64,000 nucleotides of DNA from Paguma larvata (Eukaryota; Chordata; Mammalia; Carnivora; Viverridae): the NCBI GenBank assembly GCA_030068075.1, contig CM057832.1, forward strand, positions 80,136,502-80,200,501, written 5' to 3'. The notes beneath the pieces were generated by a model that was not told where the DNA came from, searched no databases, and saw nothing but the letters and a program-made list of their open reading frames with translations. The position numbers and the translations under genes are program-made. Below, piece by piece: positions 1 to 13,260 of the stretch; positions within the stretch are counted from its first letter, which is position 1, and the number at the start of each line of letters is the position of its first letter.

Positions 1-74
1 CGTCAAAGTGAGGTAAAGCCTCAACCAACCTGCATCACAGAACCCTCAAAAAGCCCAGGAGTTAGAGGTACCAA

Positions 75-128
75 GCATCTCTGAAAATGTGTGTGTGTGT
101 GTGCGTGTGTGTGTGCGTGTGTGCATGT
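75..128. repeat. (GT)n with GC interruptions
   Basis: This is an alternating TG tract broken by CG and CA steps. It is a microsatellite with Z-DNA potential. Confidence 0.85.
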
Positions 129-248
129 GGGAAGCGGGAAGTCAGCAAACATAGGCACGTTTGTTTGCAAGTCTGATTAAGAAGCAGGCACATCCTCTCC
201 CCTTACTCTCTACCAGGTGGCAACTGCCCCTTCTCACTCAATTCTGGT

Positions 249-550
249 AAAGAAAAAAAAAAGAAAGGAAGGAAGGAAGGAAGGAAGGGAGGGAGGGAGA
301 GAGAGAGGGAGGGAGGAAGGGAGGAAGGAAGAGAGAGAGAGGGAGGGAGGGAGAGAGGGAGGGAGGGAGAGAGGGAGGAAGGAAGGAAGGAACGAAGAGA
401 GAAAGAGAGGGAGGAAGGAAGGAAGGAAGAGAGAAAGAGAGGAAGGAAGGAAGGAAGGAAGGAAGAGGGAAGGAAAAGAGGGAGGGAGGGAGGGAGGAAG
501 GAAGGAAGAGAGAGAGAGAGAGACAGGGAGGGAGGGAGGGAGGGAGGAGA
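249..550 (+). repeat. 302-bp polypurine tract (GGAA/GGGA/GA)n
   Basis: The plus strand is purine throughout except for C at 393 and C at 524. Units drift between GGAA, GGGA and GA. The long open frames on both strands here are by-products of the repeat. Confidence 0.95.
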
Positions 551-899
551 TGTATTCTCTAAAGTGGGTGGAGCAGAGGGTCTCTGGACTGGGGGCACCA
601 GAGGCTAAGCAACCACGGTGAAAATGAGGAGATTCCGTAGGTATTAGCCTGCTGGATGGAAAGGCCGCCTTCTTTCCTCACTCGGCTCCCAGAAGGCTGG
701 TGGTCAGCCTTTATCCTCAGCCCACGGAGACTGGTACAGTTTTTCCTGGGGAATCCAATCGATCCAAGAAAAAAAAAAAAACCCAAAGATATTGTTGTTG
801 GAGGTTCCCTTAACTAAACGGCTCGGCCAGGTCCCCCTACAGTGGAGCCCGTAGATGACCGGCCCCAGTCACATACTTTGAACTTTTAAAACATCCTGG

Positions 900-1070
900 T
901 AGTGTCCACTTTGTTTGGAAATGGTTTTACTGAGGTATTATACACATACCACACAATCATCCACTTAAAGTGCACAATCCAGTGGTTGCTGGTGTATTCA
1001 GGGTCGTGCACGATCACCACGACTAACTTCAGAACGTTTCGTCGCTCCAGAAAGAACACCTTTCTGATGA
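900..1070 (-). repeat. Old L1 3' fragment, antisense
   Basis: The phrases GGTTTTACTGAGGTATTATA, ACACATACCACACAATCATC and CACGATCACCACGACTAA match the reverse complement of ancient mammalian L1 3' sequence. It is diverged and short. Confidence 0.6.
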
Positions 1071-1329
1071 GCAAGCACTGTCCGCTGCCCAGCAACTCGG
1101 TGCCCGGTAACGACTAAGTCACTTTCCATCTCCACAGAGCAGGGCAGACAACGAGGGGCTACTAGAAATCTGAGAAAAGTCACTCCTATAAAAGCGATGG
1201 AAAATATAGAAAACAGTGAATCGGTGGGAAAATGAGATGAGGCAGGGGGCAGAAAATGCCAAAATGCTCACTTCCCAACCATCACTTACATCCTCAGGGA
1301 AATACTCTAACTATGAAGTCAAAGAATAT

Positions 1330-2830
1330 GGTACCTAAGAAAAGAAATCGTAAGGATGAGAAAAGGTCTCAGAAAGTAAAAAAAAAAAAAAAAAATTTAA
1401 TAGTAGAAATGACCCAGTAAGAGGATTGTATGAAAATCTGTGGAAATCTCTCTCTCACACAACAAAGCAAAAAAACCCAAAGAGATGGAGGCAGAAAAGT
1501 AATGGAAACATGGAAGGTCAGTCCAGCGGTTCCAATTTTCAAATAAGGAGACACAGAAAGCGACAAGAGAGAAAACAGATGCCAGGAAAAAAAAAAGATG
1601 CCAGGAAATCCTCAAGAAAATGTTCCAGGTCTAAAAACAAAAAGGAAAAGGAAAAGAAAAACAATGTCCTAGATGTGAAAGACGTGTGCAGACTGAAAAG
1701 GCCCACTAAGTATACCTTACGATGGATGAGAGTAAGACCCACTCCAGTCCAATTTGTCAGGAAAAACAGAGAACATTTAAACCTTCGGAGGAGGGCAAAT
1801 AGGTCACATGTAGAAGATCAAGAAGCAGAATAACTTTGAACTTCTCATAAGGAACCAGGGAGGGGCTTGAAGACAATGGAACATTCCTTTAAAAGCCTAA
1901 AGGAAAATCAATTCCAAGATGAAATTCTATACCCTGCTAAACTATTAGTTACAAGTGAGCTTAGCAGGAAGACATTTTCAGACACGAAAGATCTCAAAAA
2001 ATTACTTCCAGTGAGCCCTTTTCTCAAAAGATACTGGCTGATGTGCCCCAAGAAGAGGTAGACGTGAGGACTATAAGCAGGGGGGCCGATACCAGAGGCA
2101 AAGGGAACCCCAGAGCAAAGGTGATGGAAGTTTCCAGGACAGCTGCACACCAGGCACAGCAAGCAGATTGGGTCAGATTAGGAGGCTCTGGGGAGACAGT
2201 CTTCAGGGGGGAGACACGGATACAATGTCCGATATGCCTGAACCAATCAGACATGGTGACAGGCTTCTTCACCTAGCAAGAAGATTCATCTGGCAAGAAG
2301 CAGTTGACAGCCAAGTGAGCCAAGCGGAAGAGAAGAGCATTCATTCGTGGGGAAGATACAAAGAGAAGTAATGACACTTCACAAGAGGACAGAGAGGCGA
2401 GCAGTGTTTATGACACAATCGGGTGAGTATCAGTCTAATCAAAACTAGGGCGTAACTCTCCTAGGGGGCCGGGGGACGACAAGGTTAGTGTGGAGGTAGG
2501 AAGTGAGGAAAAGGAGCTATATGATTCTCTTCCAACGTGAGAACGAAACATCCACAGAAGCATTTTGTTCAGAGCGATGAGAGAAATTGCCCAAAAAAAA
2601 TCAGATTAAAAAAAGGGGAAGCAACTGCCCCGACTCCCGACTGAGGGTGGGAGTGAGTGGGTTGGCAGTTTTCACGATGGTCCTTGAAGAGCTATCTGAC
2701 ACTCAGGTATATCTCTGATAAAGCTACAGAAACGCCAGGAAAACACACAAAGAAGTATAAAGAGAACACGTAATACCACGGAAATAGGAATGATATAATA
2801 TGATTACAATCATACGAGGAACCACGCGGA
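1330..2830 (+). repeat. Ancient L1/HAL1-type 5'-half fragment
   Basis: The text around 1640-2060 (GACTGAAAAGGCCCACTAAG; GAAATTCTATACCCTGCTAA; ACATTTTCAGACACGAAAGA) follows the ancient L1 consensus that I recall preceding the coding region. The basic 135-residue frame at 1426-1833 falls inside it and is not a gene. A second copy lies at 8430-10065. Confidence 0.6.
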
Positions 2831-2898
2831 TCTGAAAAGAGCTTGAGTGGGGTTGACAGAGGCATGAACAGTTGTTTCAGGTAGTGGGACTACGAATT

Positions 2899-3058
2899 CC
2901 GCCTGGGTGGCTCAGACAGTTGAGCATCTGACTCGAGACAGGCTCTGCGCTGGACGTGGAGCTCGCTTGAGAGTCTCTCTCGCCCTCTGCCCCTCCCCCA
3001 CTCACACACGCACCTGTGCACTCTCTCTATTAAAAAAAAAACTAAATAGAAAAAAATA
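2899..3058 (+). repeat. CAN-SINE, internally deleted
   Basis: The head CGCCTGGGTGGCTCAG is present; the region around the box B is missing. It ends in a CT-rich segment and an A-rich tail. Confidence 0.85.
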
Positions 3059-3484
3059 ACTGCCTTCTTTTCTAAATAATATCCATAGACTATAAAGTTA
3101 ACTATAAAGTTCTATAACTTTCATAATCAGAAAACGATTTCACAAATCAAAAAGAGTTCCTTATTATAGATTGCAACTTGATACAAAGTTATTCCTGTTT
3201 TGCAAATCCAAGCTTTTTCAAGTTAGCATGGAGAGTCCGGCTGGGTGGCTGGACTTCTTTCTTACTCTTATTTTCTTCCGAGTCAGTGCTGCTCAGAAAA
3301 CAGAGCTTATAAAACAAAGGTTTTGCTTCTCACTTCAATGCCAGGAACCATACAGTGTGGACAGCACAATAAAAACAATATTTTGCTTTGTCAATCCTGA
3401 GGAGATGAGAAAAAACATCTCCAAATACCCACAGTTAATACTGCTTGAACGAGGAAAAGGTAATCTTTAAGGATCTGTGGTGTG

Positions 3485-3698
3485 AGGCGCGCCTGGGCGG
3501 CTCGGTTGGTTGCGCGTCCTGCTCCTGATTTCAGGTTGTGCTCCCACGGTTGTAGGATCGAGCCCTGTGTCGGGCTCTGTGCTGAGCACTGAGCTTGCTT
3601 GGTATTCTCTCTCTCTCTCCCATTCTGTCTCTCCCCCCGATATGTGCTCATGTGCTTTTTCTTTCTCTCTCTCTAAAATAATTAAGAAAAAGAAATGA
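3485..3698 (+). repeat. CAN-SINE
   Basis: This is a diverged head (GCGCCTGGGCGGCTCGGTTG), a box B-like GGATCGAGCC, a CT tract and an A-rich tail. It is moderately old. Confidence 0.9.
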
Positions 3699-3934
3699 AA
3701 CAAAACGAATTCTATGGTCCAAGTCTTGAGATATCTCACACAACATTTAAAGAGCCATCAGACTTAAAGAATAATTATAGTTATGCTTTTTTATTGCGAT
3801 GTAATCCATAATGAAAAAAATCAGTCAACCTCAGAGTAGGAAAAAAATGGCAAAAAATCGTACCTCGTTCTACGACTGAAAGCTATCAACTCGCAAGTGC
3901 TGCTGTGGTACCTTTGCATAAAAATGAGTATTAA

Positions 3935-4126
3935 GGGGGCGCCTGGGTGGCTCGTCCGACTTTGGCTCGGGCCATGATGTCACGGTTTGTGGGTTCGAGC
4001 CCCGTGCGGAGCTCTGTGCTGACAGCTCAGAGCCTCGAGCCTGCTTTGGATTCTGTCTCCCTCTCTCTGCCTCTCCCTTGCTAGCACGCTGTCTCTCTCT
4101 CTCAAAAATAAACAAACTTAAAAAAA
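3935..4126 (+). repeat. CAN-SINE
   Basis: The head is GGGGCGCCTGGGTGGCTCG, then GGGTTCGAGCCCC and a tail with AAATAAAC. A short TATTAAG repeat flanks both ends. Confidence 0.93.
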
Positions 4127-5259
4127 TATTAAGAAAACTTAAATTTTCTGGACTAAGACTGGCACACACGTTTTGCCTGTAGGATGCTCTGTTTCAAACT
4201 CACGTCCACAAAGGAGGCGTTTAGTTTCAGGGGTAGATGATCCTGTGGGTGGCATTTTACTGAGACTGTAAATAATTACTTCAGCAGAATATCTATCTCA
4301 TTAAAAAAAAATCCTGGCATTTTCCTGACAAGCTGTGTCTGGCACTACCACTGTCGTCTGCACAACTGCCACAGCACCTTGTCTTTGCTAACAGAACTCC
4401 AAATTTTTGAGTTTCGGTAATGGGTGGAGATCAGTAGTCCCAGGGCGGGCAGCTGGGAAAACTCCTCCCCAGACCCTCAACTTACTGGATAAAAGATCCG
4501 AGCGTGTGAATGAGAATCACCTTTCCTCCCTCTTTTTTTTTTTTCCTTTGCTCTTTCTACTTCCTTCCTGTATCAACCCCTGGAGTGAGGACAGGATGTC
4601 TGAGCCGTGGCAGCCACTCTGTAACCATGAGGCAACAGAGATGACGAGCAAAAACAAAAAGTGGAGGATGGCAAAGAAAAGGATTGCAAATATGTTTATT
4701 CAATTTTTTAAGTGCTTCCCAAACTTTTTAGTGTCAGGACACTCTCGAGACGTGGTAATAGTACTGCCCTCTGGGAACATGGCTGTCCTAGGACCACATC
4801 GCCATCCGGAAGACTGAGGGGATAAGTACCTCCTCACATCTCTGTGTGGGCTTCCCCATACAGGCTGGAAAATTCTAGTTGAAGCTGTGCTTACCCATAG
4901 CTTACAAGTAGGTTATGTGGGCTGGAAGCATTTCTAACGAATACCAGGCTCACTTCTACTTCTCATTGCAAAGTGATGAGATTTCATATGCTTTCTTACA
5001 CATTCTCTAGGAACAAATAAACGTGCAAGAAACATGGATCTAAGCCTGAATTGTAACATATGATTCCAATGACTAGACTATTTGCTATTAAACTTGTGTT
5101 CTTTTGTTTGTTTGTTTCGTTAGTGATGGGGCCATCTCCTAATTAACTGAGGTCACATTTCATGAGAAGCAAAAACAGGAATACTGTCAAACGATGCACC
5201 TGACAATACATTCGCCATGGTTGAAGAATTCAAGCTTTGAGAGGAAAAAATTTCATTAC

Positions 5260-5431
5260 GGGACACCTGGGTGGCTCAGTCGGTTGAGGATCTTTGACCC
5301 AGGTCATGATCTCATGGTTTGTGAGTTCCAGCCCCTTGTCGGGCTCTGTGCTGACAGTTCAGAGCCTGGAGCCTGCTTCAGATTCTGTGTCTCCCTCTCT
5401 TGAAAACAAATAAACATTAAAAAAAAATTAA
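5260..5431 (+). repeat. CAN-SINE
   Basis: The head is GGGACACCTGGGTGGCTCAG and the tail AAATAAACATTAAAAA. The likely target duplication is AAATTTCATTA/AAATTTCTTTA on either side. Confidence 0.93.
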
Positions 5432-5522
5432 AATAAATTTCTTTAGTATCTAGAAGTTCATTTTGTGGGCCAAGTTATGTTTTCGGTTTGGGTGCACAAC
5501 GGCTTTGGTAATAATCAACTTC

Positions 5523-5649
5523 TTTTTTTAATATTTATTTTTTTAAAAGATTATATTTTTCAGCAATCTCACATTCAACGTGGGGCTTGAACTCACAACC
5601 CCACGATCAAGAGTTGTGTGCTCTACCAACTGAGCCGGCCAGGCGCCCC
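5523..5649 (-). repeat. Older short CAN-SINE
   Basis: Antisense: A/T-rich tail, then GGGGCTTGAACTCACAACCC and CTACCAACTGAGCC with terminal AGGCGCCCC. It lacks the CT tract, which suggests an older subfamily. Confidence 0.8.
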
Positions 5650-8430
5650 AATAATTTATGTTCCTAGGTTCCTGTCATGTATGTGTCTAAGTCCCTTTTA
5701 CTAACTCCACCAGTGCCTACCTGATCGGGTTGGCAGGTTCATGGAATAAAATAGTATCTATGAAGTGGTTGGCGGACTACGCGGCATAGAGTAGGCAGTC
5801 ATGCTCTCCGAACTGTTATCATAAACCAAAGATGTAAAAATTGGGCATTAATTACTAAGTACCTATCACTCACCAGTTTCCCAAAAAAGTCTTTCGTAAC
5901 GACAGAGTACAAGACGTTATACAAATATAAAGCTCCCATCATTCCCCAGAATCCATTAATTATTTCAATCTGAGGCCAGCTTCAGGTGACTCTCCTTCCT
6001 GTCTTGGCAAAGAGGTGCCACGCTCAGGTTACGTCTGAGAGCGGTGTGTTCTTCAACAAAAACATCACACTGCGAGGGCTTTATGTGGGAGCCCCTTGTT
6101 TGTTAAGAACGGTTTATATGTCACTGAGACAAGGAAGTGAATTTTAAAGGTCTCAACCACAGAAAGACACGTGAGAGCAAAGTGAAAAACTCCGCTGTCA
6201 CGGTGCCTGAGGTGAAGAGCCTGACGCATCTGTCCGCCCTTGACCAGGAAGATGGGTTAATTACTGTTCCAGACGTGGTTAGAAGCATGTGACTGATACA
6301 CGCTTTCTTGGAATTAAACTTGTTAATACCAGTATTTCCCTTCTCAGTTCAGACACACATAAGCACGCCAAATGGTGCATTTGGGTAATGGAAAAAAAAA
6401 AAAACAACAAACATTTGCTGAGCACTTATCATACCAAAGAAATGGACAGTCCTATTCGGGACGTGTGGCTTCTGTTGTCCGCACGGTCCCTTTGCTGTGG
6501 GCATTGCAGCTGGTTCTGGGCGAGTCGTCCTTCCCGACTGCTCTCCCAGCTCACGGTGCATCTGCACAAGGACTCTAGTTTCTCAAGAGCAAAGATTCGC
6601 ACCTTTTCTATCCTCTCTAGCGTCTTCTCCTGGGACTAGAAGCCCCCCTCCCCCACCGCCCCGAAATGTCTGGGGATACTGAAGCAAAGTGTTTGAGAAA
6701 ATATTAAGAGACATGGTAAGGGTCCCGGCTGAGAAGTGAGACGAACCAGACGCCTGTAGGATTCCGATGGGTCTGGCAGGCTGCAGGCAGGCCCAGGGCG
6801 AGCGTGTTTGCTGAGGAATAAGAAAGGTCCTCGAAAGCAAAGGTGCCGAGTTACGTGTTCAATATCAGAGGGCATGTTGAGTTATGAGTGGAAAGCAAAT
6901 TCCAAGGACTCAGGTTTGATTACCAGGGTGAGAGGGAGAGAGAGACAGAGGAACTGAGACAGAGAGGGAGAGGCAGAGAAGAGGAAGGCAGGGGAGGGGA
7001 GGGCAGGCAAAAGAAACTTAAGTAAGAGCCAGGAAGAGCTGTTTTTAAAAGTCTAGAAAACATCAGGCCCAAGTAGGATTGCTTTGGGGCCCCCTCTGAG
7101 AAGTTAGGGTGCTCTCCCCTCTGTGCGACAGAGCTCCAGGGCTGTGGGCCTCCAGAGCGGAGGGCAGGAGACCGAGCAGGAGGTGGACAGGACAGACTGA
7201 CGTACCACGGAGGGTGGAGGGGGCAGTGATGGCGCTCAGTGGGATACGACTCGCCGGTGAGCGCCCAGGAGACACCGCAGGTATATTTGGAGGGTCCTGG
7301 ATAGGGAACTTGGGTTCCCCCACAGCAGACGGGGCCAATGCCAGTGACATCCGGGTATCTGAGTGTAACCCCATTTGTTCTCATGTGTGGATGAGTTGAT
7401 GAGACCTAGTGAAACTCCAGTTCCCCGGAAAGATGAAGAGGCGCCGAAGCTGAGACGCGACATCACCGAGCACAGCCGCGAGCGTCTGGCCAGCGTCCCG
7501 CACTAGTCCTTCCCCGCGGTGGGGCTGGCCGAGGAGCACGAGGGCGTGGGGAAGACCCCAGACGCTTCCTACATTACAACCTCTCGAGGAGATACCAGTC
7601 AAAGCAAAAATAGGAAGAACTCTTTGCAAAATGGCTTCTTCAACTCCTTCACGCCCAGCCACGAACATGCTCGTGATGGAGGAATTCACGATCGACGAGG
7701 GCGTCTATCATGAAAGGGGCTGCTGTGGACAAGGGGTCAGGAAGGGCACACGCTGTGAAGTGACGACCTCAGGATCCTTTCTCGGCAACTGCCTCTCTCG
7801 GGCGCTGCCGCCTGAACCCCCCTAAACCTGGAATGACGGGTTCGGAGAAGACCTAATCTAGAAGGCGAGAGTCTGACATCTCCAGCATTCTGGAGCCTGG
7901 AAAGCACATGAACGGGTAGAAAGTGAGAGCAAACGCGGACGGCTGAATCTGAGGCTGCCACTGGAGAAGCGAAGAGACAGAGAGCCAGGGAGATACTCTG
8001 CCCCGTTCCAGGAGAAGAATGGAGGGTGCATCTTCCCCAGTTCTGACGGGGACAGAGAAGACAGGCTATCTGGGCCCAGGGATGCCCCTGGAATCTGACC
8101 AGCTCAACGGCAGAGACTAGCAAATGCTACTCAGCTCTCTGTCTGAGAGGCCAGACAGGTCACCTTTTATAAAAGTTGGTCATTGAGCTTGGTTCAGAGG
8201 CTGAAGCTTCCAGGCAACGACTGCTGCTCCCATTTCAAACCTGTGGTTGGGCAACAAGCAAGGATTTCCGGAAATCTGAGGGAAACCTCCAACGTGAAAG
8301 GTGGAGACCAGAACAAACAGAAAAGGCAGCCCGTCTGACACGTGAGACCAGAAAAGAAGGAAAGATGAAAATCAGAGCAAAACCCAAACACCCACAATTC
8401 CGAGAGCCTCACGGAGGAAAGAAATTACAA
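5650..8430. other. Unassigned intronic DNA
   Basis: There is no SINE here. It includes a polypurine patch near 6925-7015 and a GC-richer stretch at 7080-8150 with several short, unconvincing open frames. The part after about 7860 may be the diverged 5' end of the L1 that follows. I see no gene. Confidence 0.5.
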
Positions 8431-10065
8431 GCATGAAAAAAAAAAAAAAAGACTTCCACAAAAGGGAACCCCAGTGAACACCAAAGAATTCTTGGAGAAT
8501 TTGACAACAGAAATTAAAAATGCGAGACGCCTGGGTGGCTTAGTTGGTAGAGCATCTGACTTCGGCTCAGGTCATGATCTCACAGCTGGTGAGTTCGAGT
8601 CTCCAATCGGGCTCTGAGCCATCAGCATAGCTTCAGATTCTGTCTCCCCCTCTCTCTCTGCACCAACCCTGCTTGTGCTCTGTCTCTCTCTCTCACAAAA
8701 ATAAATAAACATTAAAAAAAAAAAAAGAAATGACAAACGCAATGCACAATTAGGGGAAAAGCAGAGGAGTGCTCACGGACAGCAGGACAGAAAGACACAC
8801 GGGTGGAAATGAAGAAAGAAAAAGAAAGAAAATCGGGGGACAAATCCAGGATATCTTAGATGCATAAAAGGAACTACAGAGAGAAGGAAACAGAGGGGAG
8901 GAAATTTAAAAAGTTAAGAAAACTTCCCCAAACTCAAAAGCACGAGTCTGCAGACTGAAAAGTCCCTCTGAATGTCCCACGCTCTGTGGCTGAAAACAGA
9001 CCTACACCGAGGCATGTGATCGTGAAATGCTGAGTGAAAAGAGAGAAACGGAAGACATTATAAACTCCTAAAGAAAAACACAGGGCATATTCAGATCAGG
9101 CATCAGGAGGGCGCTGGATTTCTCAACAGTAACCAGAAACCAGAAGATAATAGGGCAAAAGCTCTAGAAACTCTAAAAATTCTAGAGAGTTCTAGATCTG
9201 CTAACCAAGCGATAATGTGTTGGGGTTAGAATGAAGCATTTCTTAGCCATGTGAGGCCTTGAATGTTCTGCCTCCCATAAATCCTTTTCTTAGAAAGATA
9301 CTGGAGGATGGGCTCCCCCAAAACAAGAATTAAAAAAAAAAAAAAGGAAAATACAGGATATGAAACACAGGGGCACCAATACAGACAAGGGGTTTAGGAT
9401 CTCCAGATCCCAACATAAGTGCCTCAGGCCCTAGAGGGCACTCAGTCCAGAATGGAGAGGGTAAGATGGCTTTGGGGGGGGAACTTTTACAAGACGAGGA
9501 AATTAACAGAACCTGATGTGTCTGAACAGGTGGAAACACAATGAAGAAAGCCTGTGCAGAGTCTAGGCTCCTGGGAAGGACAAACAGAAAGCTAGGTAAA
9601 CAAAAGAACGAGACGGTTTTTATTACAGGGAAAACAGTCGTGCAGCAAAGGGAAGCAAATGGAGTATTCACCCTGTCGTACTAGAACACTCAATGGAGAA
9701 TGAAATACATGCAAGAGCTAAGTAAGTATCCTGGAGACGGAATCGGGGGACGGGGTGAGGAGAGTGTTTGTGTGTGGTAGGTGTGGGGTGGGGAAAACAC
9801 AGCTGTATCTCCATATTCTGTGGTGGGAAGCTAATGCCTAAACCAGAGAGATCAAGAAAGGGCAGTATTCACATGCTATGTAGAGATGTGGAATTAAGTG
9901 CCAAAAGAATCCACTAGAAGAGTTGAAGGTGGCTGCGTCTGGGGACTGGGCGTGTAAAGGGAGGTGTACCAGCACCTGCTCTGTTTCCTAACCAACTTCA
10001 TACAACTATTTATTAAACCTGGTACATACAATTTTGATACAAAACAATTAAAAATAAAAGGGCTG
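8430..10065 (+). repeat. Ancient L1/HAL1-type 5'-half fragment, second copy
   Basis: Phrases such as CAGACTGAAAAGTCCCTCTG, ACCTACACCGAGGCATGTGA and TACTGGAGGATGGGCTCCCC match the same consensus family as 1330-2830. A SINE at 8525-8726 splits it. Confidence 0.65.
8525..8726 (+). repeat. CAN-SINE
   Basis: The head GACGCCTGGGTGGCTTAG, GAGTTCGAGTC in the box B position, a CT tract and an A-rich tail are present. It is nested in the ancient L1. Confidence 0.93.
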
Positions 10066-12330
10066 GATGACAGGAAGCCAAAAGGACCCTGATGTCCCCT
10101 AAACTCTGTGATTCTTACAGGGTGAGTGTTGTCGCTAAGACTGGAAAAGCATTGAGAAGGTCAGGTGGGGGGAAGTCACAATAATGCTTGACCTTGGCCT
10201 TGGCATGTCTGCCTTCTCTCCTGTCACCGCTCACGGATGACAAGGGAAATGGGCAGGCACGGCGGGGAGAACTACGAGGGCACCAACCCAGACGCACTCA
10301 TGTGGAAATAAAAGACAAAACTCTTCTCAGATGAAGTGCTTGAGTACAAGGAAGGACCCTTCCACCGCGCTGAGGGAAAACGGAAGGAAAGTCAGAGAAA
10401 CGCTAACACGTGAGCCCTCCAAAGTGGCCGTCAGGAGGACACTTTCATTTCAGCCACAGCCTTTGTTGGGAAGAAAGGCCCTGCTTAAGTTCTTTTGTGA
10501 ACTTCCAGACGCTAATTTTTTTAATGTGGCTGGCCAGAAAAATAATGACCTCTTTACATCGTTACATATTTCATCTTTATGACTTTATCCTTGAAAACAG
10601 GCTATTAAACAATTACATTTTAGCTTAATATTATTCTGACCTGAGATTTTATCATTGCCTGCTACTTCCCTCATTACCTTGACCTACTCCCCCCGCACCC
10701 ACGGACCACCGCGTGCTGAGAGCAACGGGCTGGTTGTGCACACACACGGAGCGCGCTTGTGGGGCGCTGGCTTTGTTTCTCCAAAATCAATGAACGCCCA
10801 GCAGCCCAGTTTCCCTCTCTGGACTTCCCCGGTGAAATTCTTCCCTCAAAGATGAGCAAGCTGTCTAAACTACAGGGAGACAGAGCCAGCTACTGTGGAG
10901 ATAATTCCAAGATGGTGGAGGATTAAACAAAGGCTCAACTCTCACCTTGCCTTGGGTGAAACGGTATTTGTTACTTTTTGTGTATATTGGAGGTGTGTCG
11001 GAGAAGAAATTAAACTCAGGAACATGTGGCAGAACCCAGCGCCAGAGGACCCGTGGGTGGAGGAGGACTGTCAGGGGGCCTGGTGGAAATTCACCCACCA
11101 TGGGTCTCAGGCCCCGGCAGTCACCAATACTCCGTGTGAGATAACGGAGTTAGACAAGACAGTACGGCTCAGAAGGCAAATGGGAATGCAATTGGCGGGG
11201 GGCAGAGGGGGTGCCTCAAAGAGACGTCGCAGCAGTTGATGGCAGCTAAGCGGTGTGGACAAGCCTGTGTACTGCGCTGTGTGGGCCCACGTGGCCGGGA
11301 GCTATCTAGGACAACAGACCGCTGTGCAGAAGGCTGGCTCACTCAGAACAGACCTGGAACAAGATGGAGACAAACCAAATGAATGGAGGGAAATGGTCAG
11401 GACTGACAGGGTGACTTCCAGGGCCAGAGAACGACCAAAAAGACCTCTAAGCCGAGTGAGACAGTCATGAGGCCCATGGTTCTTAAAGAGAAGGACTTTG
11501 CTTGGCCCCTGAGTCAAGGATCTCTGTAGACTCAGTGAGGTCAAGAACAGTTGCTGAACAGAAACACAGTATACTGTGGCTTAGGGTCAGAGAGGGCTGA
11601 GCTGGGCAGCAGGTTGGCGGCAGGCTGGAGAATTCTCCAGAGGTGTTATTAATCTAGAACAGCCTTACGGCAAGGGAAGCTGTGCTTAGGATATGTCCAG
11701 GTAGGTCTGAGAAGTAAGCCAGAAACGGAGGTCCTGTCCCACTAGAATCTGAAACCCCACCCCTACTGCAACGGTTTTGCATTTCAGGAATTTCTTGTTA
11801 TATTCTCTTAATTCCTTGAATGAGCCCCTCTGTACTTCCGCTGAACAACAAGGCAAAGAAACTGTTTGACCCCTGAGGGAAGATCGAGAGAAGAGGAGTA
11901 TCTTCCAAGAGTTTTTTTCCTCAAACTCGGATGTGCCTATGAATTTCTTGAGGAGAACGCGGGGACTGGGATGGAGGGACCAATCGCACTTGGACAGGTC
12001 TCTCTCTAGAGGTTTCATGAAGGAGGGGATGGGACAGGGAAGCCATAGAGGTACTTTCATCGCCAGCAAACCATCCTCCCAGAGATGTTCCACTGGTGGC
12101 TGAAGTCCAGGGAAATAGATGTGCTTTTTTGGTGTAAGAATGAAGGGGCAGAAAATGAAGGAGAGAGATCATTTTTGCTAATTTAGGATATCCACAAGCT
12201 GGCCACATTCTGCCCCCCTCCTTTGTCTCAATATGACTTGTCCATAAACTGGATCCATGAACAATTCTTAATGTACAAAAGGCACCTAGAAATATTGCCA
12301 GGTATCAATTCATCAAAAAATGTGAGCATT
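10066..12330. other. Unassigned intronic DNA
   Basis: No repeat or gene was recognised with confidence. Short open frames on both strands lack coding features. Confidence 0.5.
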
Positions 12331-12339
12331 ACTCAGCCC

Positions 12340-13105
12340 CACCCCCCCCCACCCCCACACACACAGACTGAAATGCCTTTCACAACAACATGGATGGACC
12401 CGGAGGGTATTATGTTAAAGTCAGTCAGAACCGAAAGACAAATACCAGATGGTCTCATTTGTCTGTGGAATCTAAACAAACCTAAAACAAACACACAAAA
12501 CTGACAGATACAGAGAACACAGTGGTGGGTGCTATGGGGAGGGGGTGGGGTGGGTGAAATGGGTGACGGGCTCAAGAGGTACAGTCTTCCAGTTACAGGG
12601 GCGCCTGGGTGGCTCAGTCAGTTGAGTGTCCAACTCTCGATCTGGGCTCAGGTCATGATCCCAGGGTTGTGGGATCAAGCCCAGCTTTGGGCTCTGTGCT
12701 GAGCATGGAGCCTGCGTGGGATTCTCTCTCTTTCTCTCTCTCTCTGCCCCCCTCCTTCCCACCTCACTTGTGCTCTCTGTCTCAAAAGCAAACAAGCAAA
12801 CAGAAAACCTTTCTAGTTATAAAATAAGCAAATCATGAGAAGAATGTAGTATACAGTGTGTGGACAGCATGTCAACAATACCGTAATGCAAATTTGAAAG
12901 TTGCCAACAGAATGAATCTTAAAAGTTCTCAACACAAGAAAAAAGCTTTTTTTTTTGGTAACTTTGTGTGGTAACAGATGGTACCTAGATTTACTGTGGT
13001 GACTGTTTTGCAATACAGACAACTGTCAAGTCATTAGGTTGCACAGCTGAAACTAAAATAACGTTACGTGTGAATTATACCTCAGCAAAAAAAAAAAAAA
13101 AAAAA
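12340..13105 (+). repeat. L1 3' end (sense) with nested SINE
   Basis: The text ACAACATGGATGGACCCGGA, ACCAGATGGTCTCATTTGTC, then after the SINE GTGGTAACAGATGGTACCTA and TTATACCTCAGC plus A20 follows the carnivore L1 3' UTR. Confidence 0.88.
12598..12806 (+). repeat. CAN-SINE inside L1
   Basis: The full head, a CT tract and a tail are present. The target duplication is TTCCAGTTACA/TTCTAGTTATA on either side, and removing the SINE restores the L1 reading. Confidence 0.95.
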
Positions 13106-13164
13106 AAGAAGAAAAATCTCAATACTCTACAGTGTGTAACGACACATTCCAGACTCTGATCTCC

Positions 13165-13260
13165 AGGAGGAGAGGAATCACACCTGCCCCTAGCCAGCGT
13201 CTGGCATGTTTGGGGCTCAAGGAATATTTGTCGAGTTTATGAATAAATGAATAAAAGATA
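13165..13260 (+). repeat. Possible MIR/L2 3' tail
   Basis: CTGGCATGTTTGGGGCTCAA followed by GGAATATTTGTCGAG and AATGAATAAA resembles the shared MIR/L2 3' end. Confidence 0.4.

Noticed and set aside
203..621. Open frames of 131 and 134 codons on opposite strands
   Set aside because: They consist of Ser/Leu/Pro or Arg/Glu/Gly repeats produced by the polypurine tract and mirror each other.
1426..1833. A 135-codon Lys/Arg-rich frame
   Set aside because: It lies in an ancient L1-type repeat and follows that consensus; there is no recognisable domain.
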